A stretch of DNA of 64,000 bases, taken from Nematostella vectensis. Taxonomy: Eukaryota > Cnidaria > Anthozoa > Actiniaria > Edwardsiidae. Numbering within the stretch: position 1 is the stretch's first letter; every line of letters starts with the position of its first letter. Positions 55,340 through 64,000 of this stretch are shown piece after piece. The translations under genes and the position numbers were made by a program. The notes under the pieces are model-generated. The model was not told where the DNA came from. It searched no databases and saw only the letters and a program-made list of their open reading frames with translations. The stretch spans positions 1,832,501-1,896,500 of the forward strand of contig NC_064045.1 of the NCBI RefSeq assembly GCF_932526225.1, written 5' to 3'.

Positions 55340-57200
55340 GTCCTATGATATCAGTAAACCATAAAAAGCCATTGTTGTTAAAGTCCCCCACCTGACTAAT
55401 AGTCTGTAAAATTCGATGAATTGGTAGAACACGGGTGATTGTCATGGTGCCTTTGTCCTACTTTAACATGACAGACATTTGTTTCCATCCAGTCATATCC
55501 CTATTGATAATCTTATTATTGTAATTGTAAAAACTGAATTTTCTTTGTAAAAATTGTAAAAATACTATAATTAACTCTATATATACATGATAGTCAAATT
55601 TTTAAACATTGAAAACATATTTCTTTCTTTCATGAATTGTGCCTTGTTATTCGATGGATATAGTAATTTAATCATGAATGTTATATTTTTTTGACTTTTT
55701 TGTTTATTTTATTATAATTAAAGAAAAAATTGGAAATTGCTAGATGTATGTAAAATTGCTAAATAATGTGTAAAATGAATTATAAATGAAAAACTGCTTA
55801 ATTTAACAAGTGTCAATGTCTTGTTCCTGGTCTTTGATTTGCGGTAACAACATCACTTGCTGGCCGAGGGGTTACAGCAACAGGTGCATGAGGATTCGCA
55901 AGTTGGCCATTAAATTCCGTCGTCCTGTTGTAGTCATCGTGTTAGTTGCGTCCTTGCAAGAGAGGCTTTGAAGCATCCCTTGAAAGGAGGCAACATTCTT
56001 TGATGTCTTAAAGGCCATGGAAGCCTTTTCTTCACTTTGCAACCTCTCCGCGAATGACTCTGGGTCGCGGAAAAGCGACCGCAGAGCCATTAGCTGGCAA
56101 GATACCGCATATAGCCCGGAAGAGGCCTGCATGGCCGCTTCTAGAATATTGTCTAGTTCTTCAACATCAGAGACTGTAAATGACATGATATCATACATAT
56201 TATTTGCAGTCGCGGATGACTGCTTGTCCGTCGTGTCCAATTTTTTAGCGTCTGTCGTAAAGGCTGTAGTTTGTCAGTAATCGGTTCTATGTTTCGTAAA
56301 ATGTCAGTATTGGTAATAATGTCTATATTTTCGTTCACACATTGGGCGGGTGCTGAAAGCGCCACGGCTGGCCTTAAGAGCCATTCGCAATTTCTTGTAT
56401 TCAGCGCTTTGCTGTACTCGCCCAATGTGACCCGGGGTTGCCCCTTGTATGGCCGCAGAAAATAGTGAGGGAAGTGCGAGAAATAGTTGACGCTCTTTGG
56501 AGATTTGGATGTGGTAACGTAAGCCATCTAGAGTAAAAGAGAATTGACCATTAATGTGTTAGTTGTGATTCATAATCATGACATCTAAAAGCAAAGTATA
56601 TTTAAAAAAGATTACATATGTGGTTAACGTAAGCATCTGTAAAACATAATAACATGTCTTACCTAGTGTTTAGGGGGCAGCCAAGCAGTTAGCGTATAAA
56701 ACGCGAACTCGTAACCTCTAGTAGCTAACATGAATGGCTCATCCGCATTATAGGGTTTAATTCTCGCACTTTTCAAGGTGCTTTACCCACCCGCAGACCT
56801 CCCAAATTGCATTTACTACCATCTGAGCAGAAGGCAGAGACGGGTCGCTTCGCTCCCTAAATGAGTCGTGAATACGTTTATATTCTGGTTTGGCTAGTGT
56901 TCAGATGTTCAAAATCGTTAAAAGATAAACGCGTACCGCTTTCCCAAGAAATGCTTAACGAAAGCCTGTCACAAATTGATCTATCCGACATGTAATGCAT
57001 ATTGGCATTATAAAAGCCAAGCAGTGCCGTGAATGCTTTCGTTTATGATACTATGTTGCCGTATGATATCAGTAAACCGTAAAAAGCTATTGTTGTTACA
57101 TCCCCCCAACTGACTAGTATTCTTTAAAATTCGATTAATGTGCAAAACACTGGTGATTCTCCATGGTGGCTATGTCTTACTTTAACATGACAGACACATC
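55340..57200. repeat. Direct duplication unit enclosing the two gene copies
   Basis: The 3' flank of copy 1 at about 55347-55480 (ATGATATCAGTAAACCATAA onwards, through CTACTTTAACATGACAGACA) is matched at about 57063-57200 beyond copy 2. The spacing of about 1.72 kb is close to the spacing of the two gene copies (about 1.7 kb). A whole element or segment was therefore tandemly duplicated or inserted twice in the same orientation. Confidence 0.7.
55872..56527 (-). pseudogene. Unrecognised repeated gene, copy 1 (frameshifted)
   Basis: The first frame (56527 to about 56243) reads [20 protein letters not shown] and ends QPLRQTLKN. The protein then continues one frame over as [20 protein letters not shown] down to 55872. 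Copy 2 keeps a single frame across the same point, so copy 1 carries a small deletion near 56240. The C-terminal third seen in copy 2 is lost here after GRRNLM. No known family was recognised. Confidence 0.5.
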
Positions 57201-57271
57201 ATACGTTTAACCATGTATTTAACATAAGATATACAAAATGAGAGATTTGTAAAATATTGAAAATAGGTAAA

Positions 57272-58114
57272 TCATGCTAAATCAGCTAACGCCTTCTGCT
57301 TCTTCCGTTTCTTTTTTGGTCGTTGAGGTATTTCCTCAGTTCCCTCATTATTTTCCGCTCCCACAGGGGCGTCGTCGTTGTCACCGTGTTGTTCGTCAAG
57401 GTCTTTTTGTTTGTTTTGTCTCGTGAGGTCCTCCACCTTTTGCTGCAACCCCAGTATTAAATTAGCTAGTTGGGGGTCCATGCCAGCAAGTGGTGCTGTT
57501 GCCGCACTTGTACCTGGTCTTTGATTGGCAACAACATCACTTGCTGGCCTAGGGGTTGCAGCAAGAGGTGCATTAGGGTTAGCTAGTTGGTCCATTAAAT
57601 TTCGTCGTCCAGGTGTTGTTACTCTCGTGTTAGTTGCCCCCTTGCAAGAGAGGCTTTGAAGCATCCCTTGCAAGGAGGCAACATTCTTAGATGTCTTAAA
57701 GGCCATGCAAGCCTTTTCCTCGCTTTCCAGCCTATCCGCGAATGACTCTGGGTCGCGGAAAAGCGACCGCAGAGCCATTAGCTGGCAAGTGACTGCGTAA
57801 AGTCCGGAAGAGGCCTGCATGGCCACTTCTAAAATGTTGTCCAGTTCGTCATCATCGGAGACTGCAAATGACATGATGTCATATATATCATTTGCAGTCG
57901 CCGATGACTGCTTGTCAGTAGTGTCCAGGTTCTTAAATGTTTGTTGTAAAGGCTGTAGTTTGTCCGTGATTGGTTCTATGTTGCGTAAAATGTCAGTGTT
58001 CGTTATCGTATCGAGATTTTCGTTTACACATTGGGCCAGTTCAGAAAGCGCTACGGCTGGCCTTAACATCCATTCACAATTTCTGGGATTCAGCGCTTTG
58101 CTGAACTCGCCCAA
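57272..58114 (-). CDS. Unrecognised repeated gene, copy 2 (280 codons)
   Basis: This open frame begins in [20 protein letters not shown] and is mainly helical, with [20 protein letters not shown] and [20 protein letters not shown]. It then has a Pro/Ala-rich linker, a coiled-coil-like stretch ([20 protein letters not shown]) and a basic nuclear-localisation-like end [16 protein letters not shown]. Copy 1 is about 75-80 percent similar in sequence by eye. The 5' part found in copy 1 (RPYKGQPRVTL) is cut at about 58125, where DDE transposase sequence begins. It is likely a gag-like or accessory protein of a mobile element, by inference from copy number and context only. Confidence 0.5.
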   Translation of the reverse strand: MGEFSKALNPRNCEWMLRPAVALSELAQCVNENLDTITNTDILRNIEPITDKLQPLQQTFKNLDTTDKQSSATANDIYDIMSFAVSDDDELDNILEVAMQASSGLYAVTCQLMALRSLFRDPESFADRLESEEKACMAFKTSKNVASLQGMLQSLSCKGATNTRVTTPGRRNLMDQLANPNAPLAATPRPASDVVANQRPGTSAATAPLAGMDPQLANLILGLQQKVEDLTRQNKQKDLDEQHGDNDDAPVGAENNEGTEEIPQRPKKKRKKQKALADLA

Positions 58115-58130
58115 TGTTACCCTAGGTTGC

Positions 58131-58362
58131 TTATTGGTATAACTCCTCAGGGTTCCATCAGTTTTGTTTTTGAGGCATGGGGAGGACGTACTTCTGACAA
58201 ATATCTAACTGACAACTGCGGTATTTTGAAACTGTTGAAACCTGGAGATTTAGTAATGGCAGACAGGGGGTTTACAATAGAAGAAAGTGTTGGGCTGTAT
58301 CAAGCTAAGCTTGCAATACCTGCCTTTACAAGAGGTAAAGACCAACTGGACCCAGTAGACAT
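58131..58362 (+). pseudogene. DDE transposase fragment (IS5/Harbinger-like, DDE_Tnp_4 type)
   Basis: About 77 codons on + read [20 protein letters not shown], then [20 protein letters not shown] and [20 protein letters not shown] carries the second catalytic Asp of the DDE triad, and AWGGRTSD is a strong family phrase. The fragment starts abruptly next to the copy 2 gene and ends abruptly at about 58362, where a PHD/Ulp1-like gene on the other strand begins. It is an internal piece without the first Asp or the final Glu. Confidence 0.75.
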
Positions 58363-59256
58363 GGGTGGGTCTTTGGAATCCTTCAACATTTGGATTTGCT
58401 TTTCTTAACTTGACTTGAATCTCATGGATTATGTCACAATCCAGCCATCCATCTGGTGACATGATTTCATTGTAGTGCTCATCATTGAGTGTTCCCAGGG
58501 GAGCAAATTTTTCTGATTTCTTTTCAGCCACTTTGGTGATGTCAATATCAAGATCTATGTCACACAAAAGCTGATCTTCTTTGGGAGTAGTTGCTTGATC
58601 AGTTGTTCCATTTGCTCTGCAGTAATTGCACATCCAAGATGGTTTGCTGTTGTTTGGACGTCTTTTATATCCTAGGCAAGATAGGTGAAAGAACTGTCCA
58701 CTTTTGCATTCTTTGGATTGGCATTTGATTATCTTATCATCTACATTTGCCTTTGTTTTACAGATGCAAATTGTAGTAAACTTTAGTGCTTCATGCATAA
58801 CATGATCTTTCTTCTTGCTCACTTTTCCTGACTTTCTCTTGAATTCAGGAGCCTTTGACAATGAGGGCAGAGCCAAGTAACTGGAAACTCTGAGATCTTC
58901 AAGCAGGATGGATGGTACAGTGAAATGGGACATTCTTCATTGTGGCATTTCATGGTTAATTCTTCTTTTTCAACCCTGCAGAAGCAAAGTGATTTGCAGC
59001 CCTCTACTGCCTTCAACAAATGTGATCTCCTTGTATACCATCTTCCTAAGATTTCTGGAAGAATGCAGTATCGCCAAAATTGGGATAACTTTGGTAAAAC
59101 ATGGTTCCAATGGCATTCATCAGGCATAATTCTTTCATGAATAAATGTAGCTGCAGTGTCAGAGACGGAGAATGGATTTTTCAAGAGGATTAAATGTATT
59201 GCGAACACGTCTGCCTGGGTATATGATGTACGGTGGTATTCATTGCCTAGAAGCAT
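58363..59256 (-). pseudogene. Double PHD-finger protein with start of an Ulp1-like domain, truncated
   Basis: The upstream frame (59256-58840) reads [40 protein letters not shown] and a C4HC3 PHD finger from [19 protein letters not shown] to WLCPHC. After a frameshift near 58830 a second PHD finger follows: CICKTKANVDDKIIKCQSK to WMCNYC. The end, [20 protein letters not shown] with GFQRPT, resembles the start of an Ulp1/C48 protease domain. The frame is cut at the DDE transposase junction. Double-PHD plus Ulp1 genes are multi-copy and element-associated in cnidarians (recollection, not verified). Confidence 0.55.
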
Positions 59257-59259
59257 TAT

Positions 59260-60990
59260 AGCACGGTAGAACTGTTATATGTTCTTTGGTTTCTGTTACC
59301 ACCCTCTAAGGCTGTGTTTCTTTTTCCTAAAGATCGAAGCCTGTTTCATCGCAGTTCCTTATCCTTTAAGGATGCGTCGCCAGCCCAGCCTTATGAATAA
59401 ACTCGCTAGACCCCTTGAACCACTCGTCAAGGTTTCTGCCTGAAATCTTCGTCCGTTTCTGCTCGAGAGGACGCAAAATAGTTATGAATTTATAATTGAA
59501 AACTTGAAAGCCTTTTGTATTCTTTTCGAATGATTATTTTTTCAGTAACCTTTATTGAATGCATACTTTTAGACGATATTTTGATGTTATTTCAGCTGAT
59601 TTTGTTGTCAAACATGCAAATTCTCTTCGCACCATTGTGCGTTTTAGTGTTTGGTTGCCGCCGAAAGCAATTCAAACTTCATATGTGTACGGTTTATGTT
59701 TTTAGAGAAAGCAAGAAATTTCATCAGTACATTAGAAAAACGCTACCTCGATGAATTTCAGGACTCCTAAACTAAGTGGTCGGAATTTAGACCATTTCAA
59801 AATAACACGGGGAATGAATGTTTGATGTCAAGTTTTGAGTCCGTAACAAAACACCAAAGCCTGGAATTTAAAGCTTTTCTGAAATTGTATATTACTCGCA
59901 TCTTTTTTTTTTCGAAATTGTTGCATTTCAAGTTTACTATTGGATTTGTAAATACGACTTTTTACAAATAGGTTCAAGTTCACGGAGCGTAAAATGAATA
60001 ATCGCCATTAATATTTAAGCCGACTTACTCCACAAAATCTCGAATTTGTGCGCCTAGAAATACATAGGGAGCCAATTATTAAGCAATAATTAGAACTAAA
60101 TAACTTTTAATCAATTTCAACTTGTTAATTGGTTCTGAATTTTATTTCACAACAAATTCTGTACGTCCAAGTACAAAGTGGACGGAATTAGGCACATTGA
60201 CTGTACATTCTGTTTGGTCATATTCTGGATGTTTTCTTGGCCCCAAAGTCTTTAGTGACATACACTGTCTGTAAGTCAAGATTTTGACGTAGCTTGTCCC
60301 CAACAAATACCCAAGTAAAGAACTTATCTCTGTTATTTGAACCAGTTGCAGTGAGATCTAAGATCGAGATCAACCTGTCCTTTCAGGGATGAGAACTTAA
60401 TTTGCGGAGAATGGTTCTGACAGATACTTGAACGGAAAATAATAAATAGCATGAACAATTGAGCAAAGACACAGGGAGAGGACATTAAACTGTCCGGTAT
60501 TTTCTCCTCAAGATTAATAAACAATTAGATTGTTATCATGTTTTGCAAGAAGTAAATAATTTCGGGGCGACACAGAATTGTCAGATACAGGGGTACTTAT
60601 ATTTGGTAGTAAGATTATATTTATTTTTTAGTTAGCTCTTTTAATACTTATGACAAGTTACTAGTCTAGAGTTGAGGTTTCTCACTATTCAAATCTCAGT
60701 TTTTTGTTTCGCTTCTGTCACTTCGTTGTCAAGAGAGTCGCTTCTCTTCGAAAGATTCGCGTCTTCTTTTGATCATTCAGACCAAGAAGGGACATTGCAT
60801 TATAATAATAGCATATAATTGGCATCCCAGATTGTGCACTAATTTATTTGAGCAGTACGTACTTAGTATTGTCATATTCAATGCCTATTATAATCAAGGA
60901 TAACCATGTCAATAGGGCTAAGCTATCTTAAGGACAATATCATTAACGTCTTGAAGGCTTCATAGTTCCGAAAGACCCACAACCAATTCT
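59260..60990. other. Sequence without recognised gene
   Basis: AT-rich DNA with short open frames only. No motif, RNA or element end was supported. Confidence 0.5.
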
Positions 60991-60997
60991 TCTGCTG

Positions 60998-61180
60998 TTA
61001 TAGCCCCAGCAGCCCAAGTTTCGATTCTTTGTTCAATTCCTCCAGTTTGGAACCAGTGTCTCTATTGACCAGTTTCAGCTCTGAGTCATTGCCATGGAGG
61101 TTATCAAGCGGCTCTATCAGTGCATTCTCACCAGTTGTGTACTTTTCACGCAGACACTTGATCAGGTTTTCAATCACTAG
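60998..61180 (-). CDS. Possible last exon of an unknown gene
   Basis: A good acceptor (GGTAATTTCCCCCTAG) at about 61180 on the - strand is followed by an open frame: VIENLIKCLREKYTTGENAL, later LVNRDTGSKLEELNKES, ending LGLLGL with TAA. The composition is typical of a coding amphipathic helix. A second frame over the same 3' end (IETWAAGAITAEELVVGLSE) is also open, so the frame is uncertain. No family recognised. Confidence 0.25.
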   Translation of the reverse strand, partial: LVIENLIKCLREKYTTGENALIEPLDNLHGNDSELKLVNRDTGSKLEELNKESKLGLLGL

Positions 61181-61199
61181 GGGGAAATTACCAGAAAAC

Positions 61200-63560
61200 A
61201 ATATAAGTGTTTTGATACTTATCCGAAATTCCACCAAATTGGTCACACAGGAAGATCGCGGAGACACGCCAAATGTGCCGAGAAAATTTTCAAGGAATTA
61301 AAGACTCGCAAAAATAAAGACGAATAAGGTAGCCTTTCTGTTTATCGCATGTAGTACCAATTTAAGCGAGTTTAAAGATGTAGGAGTTTCAATGACATTT
61401 GGGAAGGCATGTTTGTTTTAAAGTTAAAAAGTTAAAGTTTGTTAAAAAGTTTTTTTAAAGATGCAAAAAAGCATCTTTTCGAGGTATTTTTTGTGGAAGT
61501 TTCCGCCAATAAAGCACTCAAAATCGCATTTTGAAGTGAGTCATTGGGTTACCTGTGGTGTCACGTGACAAGGCGCGCAGGGTATTATATTAGCATAAGT
61601 CTTTCATTACCATTACGCCCTGAGACGCCTGTAAAATATAGGCCCAACTCCAAAACGGTAGAAATGCAAACTAAACATCACCAGACCCGGATACTCATAG
61701 ATTCCTCCAAGGCATAGACGACCTTCAAAAGCGCATCTAAGTAATGTAATAGAATTGACTCTTTTGTCAAAATTTCAACCTTGATTTCTGACCAATTCGT
61801 AAACAAATGTTTAAACTCAGAAACATTTCTTACCAAAAAAAGACACAAAATTCCGAACTACAAATAGAGACAAGCAAACACAGATCAAGTCACAAATAGA
61901 TACCTTTATTGCGCTCCATCAGGTCCCATTTTAATCAATGCTAGAACCTCCATTCGAAGCGAGTCACCATGTTTAGCCTATTTTGCATGCCTGCACTCCA
62001 TCATGGGAGTCTTGAAAACACCTTGACAGACAGGCGGGCAATCTCCTCCCCCAGAATCAGAACAGTTTCTTTGCCCCGAGGCCAAACAAAACATAAGGTT
62101 GGGTAGCAAAGATGGCCCACATTGGAAAGTATGAGGCCATTCACTAGAAAATTCCTTTCTCACTTGGTGAAGCCCATACAAGGAATTATCCCACTGAATC
62201 AACCTCAGCGTGCAAAAATCCATAAGCACAGCATTAATTATGCCCAAATAGACTTTATGATGTCCTTAGGCACTCTACATTGTTGGAAACTTCAAGCCTT
62301 GGGTCAACGGTAGCTTAGCTTAACTGGTAGTGTTGGACATGAAATAGGGGGGGAGGTTTCTGTTTTCAGTCTGTTTTTTTCTTACAATTTTGCTCAAAAG
62401 TACCCAGGAGTTAAAGGGATAAAGTGGCAGGCTTATTATTATCGTGAATTTTGGCGTCGGAAAAACTAGTTTCCTTTCAATATCTGACGATATGGCTGGG
62501 AAAGTGCTGAAGATGAGGATGTCTAGTGCATGTCTACCCAATTTGGTGGAATTCGGGAAAGTATCAAATTACATGTTGCTAGCACTTTGATGGAGCATGT
62601 GATTCCAGAGAAAAATACACACACTTCCCCACCCCAAAAGGACTTATTTGACCTTGAGTCAGAGCATGGCAAAATTCTGTAATGTAGCAATAAACATTTT
62701 TTCTTGTCAGCCATCTTGCATTTTATTGGTAGTTATAATCACTGCAATCATCTGCGGGTGCCAATGCAGCTACTGGTGCTAGAGTTGGGATCGGATGATC
62801 TATCGCAGCTGCACTATCAACACCAAAAGGGATTATTATTATAATTCTGCCATTGTTCAAAGGAATCCCTGAGAGAATAATGTCATGTAATGTCATGTCT
62901 TGTAAAAGTGATCACGATCTGTTGAGGAAATGCAGTAGTTTTTTTTTACGATTTTTTTTTCAGTTTTTGTGGTATTGTGCAAAATACTACTTGATTACGC
63001 ATAAATGAAGAATTGGCCTTCATTTGTCTGTAATCAAGTTTGGCTTTTTAGTAAAATGAAATTAAAAAGGGTTATGTTGATCCTTTGTTATTTTGTTTTG
63101 CGTAGAGTGCACTTAATTGATGGTGTAACATTGTTTAAACTTACATCTCCCCAAAGAGCGGCATACTCTGGTGTCTCTCGCATCTCTTCTCACGCTTTGC
63201 ACGCTTTTATTATAGGTGCTCTAGATTACACCCTCGTAGCCAAGCTTCTTGTACACTTATATTTTGGAAGAAAAACCTTATAACTGAGCTCTCTGACAAT
63301 ACAGGGTAGATATTAATTATTATTTACTGGCATCGCCCATCAACACCACCACATAGAACATGATTAAATCAACAATGTTTATACCCCTTATGTACAGGTA
63401 CATAATATTATAAATGTTTGTGTCTGTCACATTTCCAAGAACAAAAAGCAAACTGTGAGTTAATATTTCGCGAGTAAACTTCACTTTAAAAAAATTGTGC
63501 AACCTATTGTACAATATGTCAGTGCGCAGCGCAGTGCCCAGTCAACCAAACAACGAAATC
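61200..63560. other. Sequence without recognised gene
   Basis: Ordinary AT-rich DNA with short open frames. A sequence at about 62312-62330 (GTAGCTTAGCTTAACTGGTA) resembles a pol III A box, but no B box follows. Confidence 0.45.
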
Positions 63561-63699
63561 GTATGAGGCCCTTCAAAATAACTCGAAACTTACGTGGATC
63601 TGCAGCACCTGCCTATTTCCAAACTTTTCAACTACGCACTACGCACATGAGTTCGCTTGACTTCACAAGTTTTAACGAGTTCACCACCCTGGAATGTGC

Positions 63700-63963
63700 C
63701 ACCGACGGGACCCCAGCTTTGAAACCGAAAAACCTGACGTTGTTGCCCTGCAGGAAACAAAGATTGACTCGCACATCCTAGACAGCGAACTCTTCCCCCC
63801 TGAACTGGGCTATTCTATATTTAGAAAAGACAGAGTACTCGGCGGCAGAGGAGTTCTCCTGGCCATAAAATCAACGCTTAGTCCTATTCGATGTGATGTT
63901 GATACCAAGAACGCCGAAGGAGTCTGGGCCAAAGTGCGCCTGCGTGGGCAACCGCACTACTAG
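63700..63963 (+). pseudogene. Truncated LINE endonuclease fragment
   Basis: The + frame reads EKPDVVALQETKID, LGYSIFRKDRVLGGRGVLLA and VWAKVRLRG. PDVVALQETK holds the Glu of an AP-type endonuclease and GGRGVLLAIKS is typical of the CR1/jockey group. The frame ends at a TAG (63961-63963) and lacks the SDH part and all of the RT. The sequence differs from the LINE at 26-29 kb, so it is a separate family or an old copy. Confidence 0.7.
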
Positions 63964-64000
63964 TAAAGAAGCAAATTACAAGTTACTTCTTCAGACATTG

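Noticed and set aside
56690-56800. tRNA-derived SINE
   Set aside because: Weak A- and B-box resemblance (GGGTTTAATTCTCGC) without a cloverleaf, tail or target duplication.

Overview
The window is repeat-dominated nuclear DNA from an invertebrate animal, most likely a cnidarian. This is inferred from a spliced mitochondrial-type metazoan gene, introns with GT..AG borders, and a mix of LINE, Ty3/gypsy, Polinton, tyrosine-recombinase and hammerhead-ribozyme elements typical of anthozoans. No species name can be supported from the sequence alone.

1-18.2 kb: one recognisable host gene, persulfide dioxygenase (ETHE1), on the + strand. Six exons are in the window (2559-2704, 5072-5108, 5495-5587, 7756-7845, 17542-17658, 17997-18082). 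The first exons lie upstream of the window or are not recognised. Almost everything between the exons is tandem repeat: a 26-bp array, a 22-bp array, a 17-bp array, a 21-bp array and a roughly 9.6-kb array of about 60-bp units with a 2.3-kb higher-order period. Long open frames across these arrays are artefacts of repeats without stop codons. Two arrays run directly into a 3' splice site, and the 60-bp unit contains the splice acceptor itself.

18.2-20.8 kb: two inverted-repeat MITEs and otherwise unassigned DNA. 20.8-25.1 kb: a broken Ty3/gypsy retrotransposon on the - strand with gag, protease, RT, RNase H and integrase pieces. 26.2-29.8 kb: a LINE on the - strand with one intact 1115-codon endonuclease/RT ORF and a degenerate 2A-like peptide. 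29.8-36.6 kb: a decayed Polinton-like DNA transposon on the - strand with integrase, protein-primed DNA polymerase B and accessory genes including a GRF zinc finger. Both enzymes have lost internal catalytic segments.

36.8-46.3 kb: a 68-bp tandem repeat, a perfect 64-bp palindrome inside a (TA)n tract, and two type I hammerhead ribozymes 354 bp apart that form a retrozyme-like unit. After these comes a spliced Crypton-like tyrosine recombinase gene on the - strand.

46.3-64 kb: mostly unassigned AT-rich DNA. Scattered in it are a tRNA-like hairpin cluster, exon fragments of multi-copy element genes (SAP-like, YqaJ-like, double PHD plus Ulp1-like), a DDE transposase fragment, two tandem copies of an unrecognised gene, and a truncated LINE endonuclease at the right edge.

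Apart from ETHE1 the window is a mosaic of nested and decayed mobile elements. The most notable signals are the hammerhead pair and the way minisatellites have colonised the ETHE1 introns up to the splice sites.
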